Assembly (NCBI GenBank): GCA_024653385.1
Contig: JANLFZ010000001.1
Coordinates: 1-32,353, forward strand
Reading direction: 5' to 3'
Source: Thermoguttaceae bacterium
GTDB taxonomy: Bacteria; Planctomycetota; Planctomycetia; Pirellulales; Thermoguttaceae
Length of the DNA stretch: 32,353 bases
Shown: positions 16,201 through 27,822 of the stretch, piece after piece
How the letters are laid out: every line of letters begins with the position of its first letter
How positions within the stretch are numbered: the stretch's first letter is position 1
Notes under the pieces: model-generated
Seen by the model: only the letters and a program-made list of their open reading frames with translations
Databases searched by the model: none
Told to the model about the DNA's origin: nothing
Made by a program: the position numbers and the translations under genes

Positions 16201-16531
16201 CGTAATGGGTGTTCACCAGCTCGATGCGCAGCCGAAACAAGCCGCGAGGCTGGTCGGCCAGCGCAAACCGCACCACGAACGGGTGCACGCGGTGGCCGGC
16301 CCATGCGTCGACCGGACCGGGGTGGATGAACGGCCAATCGCGGGCCGGGTCGCTCTTGCCCGGCTCGAACACCACCGGTTGGGCGAACTGCTTGGGGAAC
16401 GCCGCATGGTTGCCGGCGATGGCCAACTCGCGGTAGTCGCGGTCCGGCTTGCCGATCTGCCAGACCACCCGCTCGGCGCCGCTAGCAACCGAGGCCGCAA
16501 GGCCCAAGACGACCAGGATCGCGCGGGACAT
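13217..16531 (-). CDS. Secreted GH38 alpha-mannosidase-like glycoside hydrolase
   Basis: 1104 residues from ATG 16531, preceded by AAGGAG. Signal peptide 1-18 (ILVVLGLAASVASGA). Residues about 22-185 resemble the carbohydrate-binding domain III of family 4 polysaccharide lyases (I-E-L-V-N-T-H-Y-G and L-E-G-S-W-V-L-Y-D-A-V). A linker Ig-like region (195-290) leads to the GH38 catalytic domain, with H301-T-D303-I-G-Y as the metal site and S-D412 as the probable nucleophile; later come the helical and C-terminal beta domains. GH38 enzymes retain configuration and remove alpha-mannose with a zinc ion. The gene leads an operon with the two downstream genes. Substrate specificity is an inference; the binding domain points to a plant or algal polysaccharide rather than internal N-glycans. 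Confidence 0.88.
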   Translation of the reverse strand: MSRAILVVLGLAASVASGAERVVWQIGKPDRDYRELAIAGNHAAFPKQFAQPVVFEPGKSDPARDWPFIHPGPVDAWAGHRVHPFVVRFALADQPRGLFRLRIELVNTHYGMPPTYAVTVAGRQGRFRLPAGASDEALTNPKAGKPHTIEISLPPTMFAKGQNEVRLECLEGSWVLYDAVTLSNDPDAAMPEPRIQSLSVSGTPFYLRAGGKVRRAVDVAVQANVPVGDMTIRVEAGGETVEVPVKQLPQFGTIVQEVGVPDLDGPIDVKATATIDGRSKTATARVEPQRKWRIFVAPSSHTDIGYTDLQPKCAERHDQNTDLAVELCRKYPGFRWNLEVAWQAENYFQSRKDDRLKPFVEMAKAGRIGVQALYCNILTGLCSHEEACRLMSFAHRLSRRTGIPYESAMISDVPTQEASLPMLLAGSGIRYFSSGINNTRAFTFTRFYSKCPAWWEGPDGSRVLMMWMPGYAHAAAWGLDVSIERARPAVLDAIRQHEARKDYPFDAIFLHGAVGDNCPLNPKLAEVVQAWNDRYEFPKVILCRNAEFFEHIEKHFGDKLPVVRGSGGTYWEDGAGSSARETALCRRAHESVANGEKLLALARRVRPAVEYPRRQIEDAWRHSMLYDEHTWGAHCSISQPESEFTKAQWKIKAQFAVDAQREASQVLGQALEAVARLVRTESRSLVVVNPCSWPRTDLVRITLPLDTSIAEPGVPACELSRTDRARELVVLVRDVPACGYRVLRLGQAGSPAAAQEADGTTLESRCYRVAFDRATGGITSLIDKESGRELVDPKAPYRLNQYLYVSGGKDTKIVEHGPEAKLSVSSPEKAVLRKMKLGELGEMMVVATSAAMTPRIQSAVFVWNDVKRVDAIHGLTKTQTYDKEAVYFAFPFAAEKPTFRYEIPAGVVNANTEMLPGACLDWFTVQHFVEVADKTGAVAWATPDAPLVCFQDINRGKWQTSLAMTNGHLYAYVMNNYWFTNYLAGQGGDFEFRFSITSRPKADTVASARFGWAVSNPLSAVAAGPNPDGPLAASSASLVSIDEPNVLLIGAKQADEGDALILRLWEAAGQATTAHVRLGNAPAKKATAVPVRVTSAIVILGNSR

Positions 16532-16632
16532 GACGGGGCTCCTTGGCGAGGCGGGAAGATGCCCGAAGCCGGCCGACCTGCATCGGCCGGTCGGGGTTGA
16601 ACATAGCCTGGCGCCAACGCGTCCGCAAGAGG

Positions 16633-16652
16633 CCGCGGCCCGCATGCCGCGG
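16633..16652 (-). terminator. Hairpin directly after clpB
   Basis: CCGCGGC (16633-16639) pairs with GCCGCGG (16646-16652) around a 6-base loop, abutting the clpB stop codon. On the minus strand the tail CTCTTGCGG follows. Rho-independent-like although T-poor. Confidence 0.5.
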
Positions 16653-19310
<2,658 letters not shown>

Positions 19311-19411
19311 CGCGGACTCCTCAGGTTCGTTCCTGCGCGGGCGCGTGCCACCTCTTGCCCGCGGCCGCAAGTCGGCTCGCCGGCTTCCTCAAGGTCACGG
19401 GTCGGCAAGAG

Positions 19412-19440
19412 GCCGGGCCGTGGCGCCCCGAAGGCCCGGC
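19412..19440 (-). terminator. Hairpin directly after dnaK
   Basis: GCCGGGCC (19412-19419) pairs with GGCCCGGC (19433-19440) with a 13-base loop, 5 bases past the dnaK stop. On the minus strand it is followed by TCTTGCCG. It could reduce read-through into clpB. Confidence 0.5.
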
Positions 19441-19445
19441 GGCGG

Positions 19446-21365
<1,920 letters not shown>

Positions 21366-21589
21366 GAATTTCTCCTTTCTCGGTATTCACAGGCCCCCCG
21401 ATATAGCGTCGGCACGACGAGCCCGTGAAACACGACATATCGTTCAAGTTTGTTTTCCACCAAAGCAAAGCCCGTGCCGCTCACTCAGCGCAAATTGCCA
21501 CTTATAATTTAAGGTAGATTGCCAGAAGAGGTTAGGACGACGTGTACCCCAATAATGAAGTCGCGCCGACGGAAGAAGCCCCAGGGAAC

Positions 21590-21602
21590 TGCCAATTTGG
21601 CA
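21590..21602. promoter_or_regulatory. Perfect palindrome, possible operator
   Basis: TGCCAA, one base, TTGGCA, in the divergent dnaK/pheA region about 180 bases before pheA. Size and symmetry fit a repressor half-site pair, but no known regulator consensus is matched with confidence. Confidence 0.3.
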
Positions 21603-21679
21603 CATTCTTCTTGCCGTTGAAACCCTTGTTGGGATGCGCGGCCACTGCCTCGTGCGTCGGCTACCCTCGACTCGGGATG

Positions 21680-21708
21680 TTGACACCCACTTCCACACCT
21701 AGTACACA
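21680..21708 (+). promoter_or_regulatory. Candidate pheA promoter
   Basis: A perfect -35 box TTGACA (21680-21685), 17 bases, then a weak -10 TACACA (21703-21708). The start codon is about 75 bases downstream. Confidence 0.35.
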
Positions 21709-21784
21709 AGGAGTTTGGTAGTCCGGGCATCTGCGGCGAACTACCGCGCGACGTTTCGTCTCCCGACTGCCAAGAATTGACGCA

Positions 21785-22933
21785 ATGGCCAAGGCAAAAA
21801 GGAACCCATCACCTGCGGATCGAGGCGTTGCGACCCGGGCGCCGAGTGTCGCCTCCCTCCAGGCGAAGATGGAACGCCTCGATCGGGCCTTGATTCGTCT
21901 GATGGAAGAGCGGGCGGTACTGGCCCAGAAGATCGGTCAGATGAACCAAGCGTCGGGGCAGCCGCCATTCCTTTTCGGCGACGAGGAAGAAGCCGTGTTG
22001 CGGGCGGCCGGCGCGGCGAAGGGGCCGCTTTCGGCCGCGGCCATCCAAACCGTATTTCGTGAACTGGTCAGCAGTTGCCGGTCGCTGGTGCACGAACCCA
22101 GCGTCGCGTTCCTCGGTCCCCTTTACAGCTACAGCCACTTGGCGGCGATCCACCGGTTCGGCCGGAGTGTGCGATCCGTGCCGGTCGGCTCGATCTCCGC
22201 CGTGTTCGAAGAGGTCAACCGAGGGCAATCGGACTTCGGCATCGTCCCCTTGGAGAACTCGACCGACGGGCGCGTGGCCGACACGCTCGACATGTTCGCC
22301 CGTGTTCCCGTGCGGATCTGCGGCGAGGTGGAACTAGAAATCCATCACGCGCTGTTGGGCAGGTGCCAGCGGGCCGACGTCAAGGAGGTCTACAGCCGGC
22401 CGCAAGCCTTGTCGCAATGCCGGAACTGGCTGGCCAAACACCTGCCTGCCGCGCGGACGATCGAGGTCACCAGCACCTCGACCGCGGCGCAGTTGGCCGC
22501 CGAGAAGCCCGGGGCGGCCGCCGTCGCAAGTCTCGAGGCGGGAGTGCATTACGGTTTGAACGTGCTGGCCGAACAGATCGAGGACAACCCCGGCAACGCA
22601 ACCCGATTCGCCGTCATCGGCGATCAACCCGCCCGGCGCACCGGCCGAGACAAGACCGCTTTGATGTTCCAGGTCGAGCACCGGCCGGGCGGACTGGCCG
22701 ACGCGATCAACGTCTTCAAGCGCCATCGACTTAACATGACGTGGATCGAGTCGTTCCCCATCCCCGGTTCGAAGCGTGCATACCTGTTCTTCGTCGAGCT
22801 GGAGGGACACCAGACCGAACCCCGGCTGCGCCGGGCGATCGGCCTCTTGGGACAGAAGACGCTGCGCCTGGAGGTTCTCGGTTCGTTCCCCTGCAACACC
22901 GGCGACGAGGCCCCCAGCGCGGGCCGGGAGTAG
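21785..22933 (+). CDS. pheA: Prephenate dehydratase with chorismate mutase-like domain (P-protein)
   Basis: 382 residues. Domains in order: AroQ-type chorismate mutase-like helices (about 21-105), prephenate dehydratase (106-285; V-A-F-L-G-P-L-Y-S-Y-S at 107-117, T-S-T-S-T at 229-233, G-N-A-T-R-F at 270-275) and an ACT regulatory domain (about 293-368) with E-S-F-P in place of the common E-S-R-P. It makes phenylpyruvate for phenylalanine synthesis in the cytoplasm; the ACT domain normally binds phenylalanine for feedback inhibition. The mutase domain has Gln26, Asn54 and Glu67 where E. coli has Arg11, Lys39 and Arg51, so that activity may be lost. No clear ribosome site precedes ATG 21785. 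A lipoprotein gene follows after 3 bases. Confidence 0.93.
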   Translation: MAKAKRNPSPADRGVATRAPSVASLQAKMERLDRALIRLMEERAVLAQKIGQMNQASGQPPFLFGDEEEAVLRAAGAAKGPLSAAAIQTVFRELVSSCRSLVHEPSVAFLGPLYSYSHLAAIHRFGRSVRSVPVGSISAVFEEVNRGQSDFGIVPLENSTDGRVADTLDMFARVPVRICGEVELEIHHALLGRCQRADVKEVYSRPQALSQCRNWLAKHLPAARTIEVTSTSTAAQLAAEKPGAAAVASLEAGVHYGLNVLAEQIEDNPGNATRFAVIGDQPARRTGRDKTALMFQVEHRPGGLADAINVFKRHRLNMTWIESFPIPGSKRAYLFFVELEGHQTEPRLRRAIGLLGQKTLRLEVLGSFPCNTGDEAPSAGRE

Positions 22934-22936
22934 CAT

Positions 22937-23254
22937 GTGAAGAGCCTTCGCCCGTGGCGCCTCGGGGCTTGGTGCCTGGCCCTGCTGCCTGGCCTGATCG
23001 CCGGGTGCGGCCGGACCAACCCCCCGGCCGCCGACCCGCAACCCTTCAAGACAGCCATCGCCGAGTATCTCGAACGCAACAACATGGCCATGGCGGTCAA
23101 GGAAGTCAAGGAAGGCCCGACGATCGAGGGCGACACGGCCAGACTCAGGGCCTCGCTAACCCACGCCACCATGGGCGGACCCAGCGTCACCTGGGAGTTC
23201 CGGTTCCAGAAGGGCCCCGACGGGAAGTGGAAAGCCGTCGAGCACAAGCCGTAG
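22937..23254 (+). CDS. Small predicted lipoprotein, function unknown
   Basis: 105 residues from GTG 22937, with GGGAG upstream. Signal sequence (WCLALLPGLIA) ends in the lipobox L-I-A-G-C at Cys24, so it is probably lipid-anchored outside the cytoplasm. The mature part has alternating strands (T-A-R-L-R-A-S-L-T-H-A; V-T-W-E-F-R-F-Q-K-G-P-D-G-K-W-K-A-V-E), typical of small beta-sheet lipoproteins of the NTF2- or cystatin-like type, but I do not recognise the family. It starts 3 bases after pheA stops and is likely co-transcribed; no functional link to phenylalanine synthesis is evident. Confidence 0.75.
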   Translation: MKSLRPWRLGAWCLALLPGLIAGCGRTNPPAADPQPFKTAIAEYLERNNMAMAVKEVKEGPTIEGDTARLRASLTHATMGGPSVTWEFRFQKGPDGKWKAVEHKP

Positions 23255-23260
23255 GACCGG

Positions 23261-23307
23261 CTTTCCAGGCGGTCTATCGTCTTCTCGACGACCTGGAAAG
23301 GTCGTCG
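23261..23307 (+). terminator. Two mutually exclusive hairpins after the lipoprotein gene
   Basis: CTTTCCAGG (23261-23269) can pair with CCTGGAAAG (23292-23300). The alternative stem CGACGACC (23286-23293) with GGTCGTCG (23300-23307) uses part of the same bases as stem and loop. No T-run follows. Either a terminator region or an attenuator-like switch. Confidence 0.35.
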
Positions 23308-23462
23308 GACCAACCCCCCAAGCGTCCGGACCCTCGACCCGCGTCGCGCGTCGCGGTATGGTGGAGCACGCGTGAGGGGGTTGACCGATTTCCAAGGGCC
23401 TTTGGCCTGTGAACCCTTACGCCATACGCGATGAAGCCAACTTGCCCATGGAGAACCGCCGC

Positions 23463-24449
23463 ATGGCCCGACGGAAGCAAGCCCATGCGCGCCGACAGGA
23501 TAGCGATTACGACGGAGCGTGGAAGGAATGTCTCCGGATGCACTTCCGGGAGACGCTGGAGAAGTATTTCCCCTCCGTCGCCGCCGCGATCGATTGGAGC
23601 GTTCCGTCGCGGTGGCATGACAAGGAACTCAGCCAGATCCTCGCGCAGACCGGGCGCCGTGCAGGTCGCGTGGACCTGTTGACGGAAGTGCAATTGTCAA
23701 CCAGGGAAAAACAGTGGATTCTGCTGCACGTCGAGGTGCAATCAGCGCGGGAAGCCGGCTTCGAGGCGCGCCTGGCGCGCTACCACGGCGGTTTGTCCTG
23801 GGTTTTCCAGCGGCGCGTGGCGAGCCTTGTGGTGCTCGCCGACTTGGACGAACACTGGCGTCCCAGCGAGGATGTTTTCCGTCTGGGTGACTTCGAGAGC
23901 CGCCTGCGGTTCCCTGTCTGCAAATTGATCGAGAGGGTGGACCGCCAATGGCGAGAAGACGATCCGTCACTGGCCGTGCAGGTCGCCCGAGCGCAGATTG
24001 CGGCCCTTCGCACGACGGGAGACGGCGAAGGGCGGTACCGAACCAAGTGGCAACTGGTGCGCAACCTCTACCATCTGGGGTATAATGCAGATGAGTTGCG
24101 GGAGGCTTTTCGCCTGATCGACTGGATGATGAGCTTGCCGGAGGCGTTGAGTCGGAAGTTCGTGCGAGAATTGACGGCTCTGGAGGAGGAACTGAACATG
24201 CCGTACGTCACGTCGGTGGAACGGATTGCAGAAGCGCGGGGTCGAGCGGAAGGTGAAGTGCAAGGGAGCTTGAATATCCTCCTGAGGCTGCTTGCCCGCG
24301 TGTGCGGTCCGCTTCCCCAAGAAGTCGAGCAGCGTGTCCGCCGATTGCCGGTGCAGCGGCTGGAGGCTTTAGCCGAGGCGGCTGTTGATTTTCGCTCCTT
24401 GCACGACGCCCAGGTCTGGTTGGACACCCACGAAAGACCAACCCAGTGA
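23463..24449 (+). CDS. Rpn/PD-(D/E)XK nuclease-fold family protein with DUF4351 C-terminus
   Basis: About 328 residues from ATG 23463 (GGAG 8-10 bases upstream; GTG 23409 and ATG 23448 are alternatives). The opening Y-D-G-A-W-K-E and A-A-I-D-W-S, then R-V-D-L-L-T-E and L-L-H-V-E-V-Q-S, match the Rpn/YhgA-like transposase-nuclease group, with D...E-x-Q as the PD-(D/E)XK core. L-V-V-L-A-D-x-x-x-x-W-R-P is also characteristic. The C-terminal L-A-R-V-C-G-P-L-P (about 270-325) is DUF4351. Such genes are abundant in cyanobacteria and planctomycetes; E. coli Rpn proteins promote RecA-independent recombination, but whether this one cuts DNA is unknown. Cytoplasmic. Followed at once by a GC-rich hairpin. 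Confidence 0.8.
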   Translation: MARRKQAHARRQDSDYDGAWKECLRMHFRETLEKYFPSVAAAIDWSVPSRWHDKELSQILAQTGRRAGRVDLLTEVQLSTREKQWILLHVEVQSAREAGFEARLARYHGGLSWVFQRRVASLVVLADLDEHWRPSEDVFRLGDFESRLRFPVCKLIERVDRQWREDDPSLAVQVARAQIAALRTTGDGEGRYRTKWQLVRNLYHLGYNADELREAFRLIDWMMSLPEALSRKFVRELTALEEELNMPYVTSVERIAEARGRAEGEVQGSLNILLRLLARVCGPLPQEVEQRVRRLPVQRLEALAEAAVDFRSLHDAQVWLDTHERPTQ

Positions 24450-24471
24450 CCCGCCGGACATTCCCGGCGGG
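24450..24471 (+). terminator. GC-rich hairpin after the Rpn/DUF4351 gene
   Basis: CCCGCCGG (24450-24457) pairs perfectly with CCGGCGGG (24464-24471) around a 6-base loop, starting on the base after the stop codon. The tail CTTGCTGC is only weakly T-rich. Confidence 0.5.
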
Positions 24472-24581
24472 CTTGCTGCACTCGCCTAATCCATGTGGCG
24501 CCGAAGCGTCGGTCGGTTTTTCGGTTCCCGCGCGGTCTTCCCGTTGCCACGGTCCGAGCCTCTAGCCTGGAGACCATCGCG

Positions 24582-26570
24582 ATGCTTTCCCGTTACGTGC
24601 CTTGCTACCCCGCCATCCTCATCCTGCTTGCGGCACTGGCCGATGCCGGCGAGCGCCCCAAACCCAAGCCATCGGCCAAAGCGCCCGATACCGCGGAGAC
24701 CGCCAAGGCCCTGCGGGAATACTACGAGGCCATGTCAGTGCCCAAGCCGTTCCTCGTCCGGACGGGCGCGGAGTGGACCTCCCATCGCGACCGGCTCCAA
24801 GCCGCCGTGCTCGAATGCGCCGGCCTGAAGCCTCTGCCCAAGCGGGTGCCGCTCGACGTGCGCGAGTCGCCCCCGTTGGACCACCCCTGGTGCACGGTCC
24901 GCCGCGTGTACTACCAGCTTTGGCCCGGCGTATACTCCTCGGGATTGCTTTTCGTGCCGAAGCAGTTCCGCGAGCGCCCGGCCCCGGCGATGCTCTCGCC
25001 GCACGGACATTGGCCCAACGGCAACGCCCATCCCGAGGTGCAGAAGCGATGCCTCAACTTCGCGCGGCTGGGCTACGTGACCTTCTCGTCGACCCAGAAC
25101 CACTACGAGGACTTGTACATCGGCGTGTCGCACCAGACGTTGATGATTTGGAACAACCTGCGGGCGCTGGACTACCTCGAATCGCGGCCTGATGTCGACC
25201 GCTCGCGCATCGGCGTGGCCGGCGCGTCCGGCGGCGGGCTTCAAACCCAGATGGTCGTGGCGCTCGACCCCCGAGCCAAGGCGGCGACGATCGTGGGCCT
25301 GACGTGCGACTTCCGCGAGATCATGTTCCCCGACGCGGCCCATTGCACGTGCAACCACTTCCCCGGGGTGATGCAATGGACCGACCATCCGGAAATCAGC
25401 ACGCTGGGCCTGCCGGCCCCGGTCCAGTACCTGACCATGAACGACTGGACCCGAACCTTCCAGAAGAACAACTTCCCCACGATCGAGAAGCTGTACGCGG
25501 CCAACGGGGCGGCCGGCCGGGTCGAGTGCAAGTACTTCGACACCGAGCACAACTACGACAAGACGAAGCGCGAGGAGACCTACGGGTGGATGGAACGGTG
25601 GCTTCGCGGCCGCCAGACCCCACGCCCCGAGCCCGAGCCGGAAACCAAGACCTTCGCCGTCGAAACGCTCGAGAAGCTCTCGGCCCCCGTGCCCGAGAAC
25701 AAGGGTTTTGGCGAAATTAGCCGCATCTATCGGCAGGAGCGGGGATACCGGACGCCCTCGATCGCCTCGCGATCCGACTGGGAGACCTACCGCCAGTCGA
25801 TGCTTGCAAGCCTTCGGAAGCTCCTGGGTGAGTCGGCAACACTCCCGCGGAGAAGCATGCGGCCGGAAGTCGCCCAGGGTGCCGGCGAGCCTACCCTTGC
25901 GATCGAGCGCATCGGTTGTCCGAGCGAGGGCCCGATCGTCGTGCCGGCCTACGTGGTTTGCGGCAAGGGGGCCGGCCCGGCCAAACGGCCCGTGGTCATC
26001 CTGCTCTCGTCGGCGGGGAAGGAGGCCCTGCTGAAGGAGACGGGCGAGGGATCGCCGCGGCACCGCGCCGGTCAGGGGACGCTTGTCGTGCTTCCCGACG
26101 TCCGCCCCCTGGGCGAGCTGTTCTCGACCGGGACCAAGGACCGCGCCCGGCAGGAACTGGCCTGGCAGCGCAACGGCATCGTCTGGGGTCGCCCCACGCC
26201 CGGCATGGGCGCCACCGACCTCCGCGCCGTGGTGGACGCCCTCGTCGCGCGGCCGGACGTCGATCCCAACCGCGTCGAGGTCGTCACGCGAGGCTCGGGC
26301 GAAGCGGCCGTCGCGGCCCTGTTCGCCGCCGCGCTGGACCCGCGCATCCGGTCGCTCGACGTGGACCTGGCAGGCTCGTGTTTCGAAAAACGCAACCTGC
26401 CGTTGGTGTCGTGCGTGCTCCAGCACGGCGACGTGCTTCAATGGGCCGCCTTGCTCGCCGACCGCCAGGTAACGCTCCGCCATGTGCCTCCGGAGGCCGG
26501 CGACGTGGCGTGGCTGGCCAAGGTCTTCGCCGCGGCAGGCAACCCCGACGGCCTGCGCATCGACCCATAA
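24582..26570 (+). CDS. Secreted tandem alpha/beta hydrolase (acetyl xylan esterase-like)
   Basis: 662 residues from ATG 24582 (GGAG upstream). Signal peptide 1-22 (CYPAILILLAALADAG). First alpha/beta hydrolase domain about 50-365: M-L-S-P-H-G-H-W-P-N-G (oxyanion-region strand), nucleophile elbow G-V-A-G-A-S-G-G-G (Ser about 216) and a late D-T-E-H-N-Y with a candidate catalytic His. A second hydrolase-like domain (about 420-660) has V-V-I-L-L-S-S-A-G-K and an elbow reading T-R-G-S-G-E-A, where the usual flanking glycines are replaced by Arg and Glu, so it may be inactive. Such proteins occur in planctomycetes beside sugar-degrading enzymes and may remove acyl groups from polysaccharides. The real substrate is unknown. 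Convergent with the nucleotidyltransferase gene. Confidence 0.82.
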   Translation: MLSRYVPCYPAILILLAALADAGERPKPKPSAKAPDTAETAKALREYYEAMSVPKPFLVRTGAEWTSHRDRLQAAVLECAGLKPLPKRVPLDVRESPPLDHPWCTVRRVYYQLWPGVYSSGLLFVPKQFRERPAPAMLSPHGHWPNGNAHPEVQKRCLNFARLGYVTFSSTQNHYEDLYIGVSHQTLMIWNNLRALDYLESRPDVDRSRIGVAGASGGGLQTQMVVALDPRAKAATIVGLTCDFREIMFPDAAHCTCNHFPGVMQWTDHPEISTLGLPAPVQYLTMNDWTRTFQKNNFPTIEKLYAANGAAGRVECKYFDTEHNYDKTKREETYGWMERWLRGRQTPRPEPEPETKTFAVETLEKLSAPVPENKGFGEISRIYRQERGYRTPSIASRSDWETYRQSMLASLRKLLGESATLPRRSMRPEVAQGAGEPTLAIERIGCPSEGPIVVPAYVVCGKGAGPAKRPVVILLSSAGKEALLKETGEGSPRHRAGQGTLVVLPDVRPLGELFSTGTKDRARQELAWQRNGIVWGRPTPGMGATDLRAVVDALVARPDVDPNRVEVVTRGSGEAAVAALFAAALDPRIRSLDVDLAGSCFEKRNLPLVSCVLQHGDVLQWAALLADRQVTLRHVPPEAGDVAWLAKVFAAAGNPDGLRIDP

Positions 26571-26631
26571 GGCGGGCACCCGGGGCGCGCGATGGCGTGG
26601 TCTCCGGCCCTGCCCCAGCACCGGCGGGAAT

Positions 26632-27453
26632 TCACAGGTCCACGCGCACGCCCGCCAGTTTCGGAGCGATCGTGGCCACGTCTTTCCGGCAGGTCAGATC
26701 GAGCACCGGCGCCCGGACCGTGATCACGTGAAACGGCTCCCGAACGACGTCGATGAGGTGCTGCACCGCGTCGGGCAGCTCGTACTCGCCCCGCTTCGAC
26801 GGCCGGATGCTTCGGCACGCCTCGAAGATCGCGGGGCCAAAGCGCCAACAGTTCATGCTGATCCAGAGCGGGCGGGGTAGAGCGGCCAGAGCGGCCTCGT
26901 CGGGCTTCTCCACGATCCGCTGCAACAGGCTGCTGCCGTCGATCTGCCCCACGGCGAACTGCCGGATCCGCTCGGGCGCGATGTTGCTCCCGGCGAACAT
27001 CGCCTCCTGCTCGAACAGCGCCGTCCCGCACCCGGCAAGCCCGCGCAGCCGCGCGAGGGCCTCGATCGGGTAGTAATTGTCGGCATTGATGACCAGGAAC
27101 GGGTCGCCCGCGGCGAACTCCTCGGCCGCGGCCACGGCGTCGGCGGTTCCCTTGGGCTCGCGTTGGACGGCGTAGTCGATGGCGATCCGCCGCGGCCGAA
27201 GCCCCTCGTAATAGCGTCGGATGACGTCGTGCTCCGGCGCCACGACCAGGCACACGCGGCGATAGCCCGCGTCGGCCAGGGCCGACAGCACGTAATCGAG
27301 GAACGGGCGGTCGATGGGCATCATCGCCTTGACGCCCGCGTCGGCCATCGCCTGTTGGCGCGGGTCGAGGGCCACCCCGGCCTCCGCCCGGCGCATTCGG
27401 GTGCCGAGTCCGCGAGCGAGGATGACCGCCTTATCCATCGAAAAGTCCGCCAT
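26632..27453 (-). CDS. Sugar-phosphate nucleotidyltransferase
   Basis: 273 residues. The N-terminus A-V-I-L-A-R-G-L-G-T-R-M-R matches the L-x-x-G-x-G-T-R nucleotide-binding signature (one usual Ala/Gly replaced by Arg), K-A-M-M-P-I-D-R-P follows as the K-P-M-x-P-x-x-x-P motif, and F-L-V-I-N-A-D-N-Y-Y is the metal-binding D site; E-K-P-D is the sugar-binding E-K-P. It transfers NMP from NTP to a sugar 1-phosphate, giving an activated sugar such as dTDP- or UDP-glucose in the cytoplasm. Base and sugar cannot be assigned. ATG 27453 has GGGAG about 9 bases upstream; ATG 27438 is an alternative. It stands alone, with its own promoter region. Confidence 0.88.
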   Translation of the reverse strand: MADFSMDKAVILARGLGTRMRRAEAGVALDPRQQAMADAGVKAMMPIDRPFLDYVLSALADAGYRRVCLVVAPEHDVIRRYYEGLRPRRIAIDYAVQREPKGTADAVAAAEEFAAGDPFLVINADNYYPIEALARLRGLAGCGTALFEQEAMFAGSNIAPERIRQFAVGQIDGSSLLQRIVEKPDEAALAALPRPLWISMNCWRFGPAIFEACRSIRPSKRGEYELPDAVQHLIDVVREPFHVITVRAPVLDLTCRKDVATIAPKLAGVRVDL

Positions 27454-27527
27454 GGAGGAGTCTCCCGGAGAAGTTCTTTTGGGGCACGCGCCACCTACCG
27501 CCTGCCTGAAACGCGAGCCATCCGTCT

Positions 27528-27555
27528 ATTGTAATCACCCCACTTGTGGTGTTAC
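27528..27555 (-). promoter_or_regulatory. Candidate promoter for the nucleotidyltransferase gene
   Basis: Minus-strand GTAACA (27555-27550, 4 of 6), 16 bases, TACAAT (27533-27528, 5 of 6). The start codon is about 75 bases downstream. Confidence 0.4.
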
Positions 27556-27580
27556 GAGGTCAAATTTCCGTGTCTGCCTG

Positions 27581-27613
27581 GCCTCTTGACCCACAGCGCC
27601 CTCCCCAAGAGGC
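27581..27613. repeat. Inverted repeat in the gap upstream of top6B
   Basis: GCCTCTTG (27581-27588) and CAAGAGGC (27606-27613) form a perfect 8-bp stem with a 17-base loop. It lies in non-coding sequence upstream of both flanking promoters; function unknown. Confidence 0.35.
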
Positions 27614-27693
27614 AACCAGCGTGTCCCATAGTAGCGTAAGGCTCATTGTCAGTTGGACTTGCAAGTCGTGTAGCGAGTGCGGCTCGTAGCGGC

Positions 27694-27699
27694 TATAAT
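27694..27699 (+). promoter_or_regulatory. Consensus -10 box upstream of top6B
   Basis: A perfect TATAAT. The best-spaced -35 (TAGCGA, 27671-27676, 17 bases) is weak. A start near 27706 would give top6B a leader of about 270 bases containing a possible 7-codon reading frame and three hairpins. Confidence 0.4.
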
Positions 27700-27822
27700 A
27701 CCGCAGTGACGATCACGGAGGCATGTACGGATGTTTCGATTTTGCCCCCATTAGGGTGGGGCCCGTTGAGGCGTTCGACCGAGGGAGTCGTCGGCTCCGT
27801 GGCTACGTTGCCATGAGCGTTG

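Larger units (their letters stand above)
21366..21784. other. Divergent promoter region between dnaK and pheA
   Basis: About 420 bases with lower G+C than the genes. No gene recognised. It holds the dnaK leader, an A+T-rich patch with TATAAT (21503-21508), two ATTGCCA copies (21494 and 21518), a palindrome (21590-21602) and a TTGACA box (21680). Confidence 0.5.

Noticed and set aside
13307-16600. 1097-codon plus-strand frame opposite the GH38 gene
   Set aside because: His/Arg/Gly-rich shadow with no recognisable domain.
21366-21480. CIRCE element upstream of dnaK
   Set aside because: No TTAGCACTC-N9-GAGTGCTAA-like repeat is present.
21598-21620. Sigma-54 promoter TTGGCAC...TTGC
   Set aside because: The spacing between TGGCAC and TTGC is 7 rather than 5 bases.
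21715-21780. Leader peptide for attenuation of pheA
   Set aside because: The 21-codon TTG-initiated frame has only one Phe codon and no terminator hairpin.
27760-27800. tRNA-like or SRP-RNA-like segment (GGCGTTCGACCGAGG)
   Set aside because: No cloverleaf, T-loop consensus or SRP tetraloop could be built.
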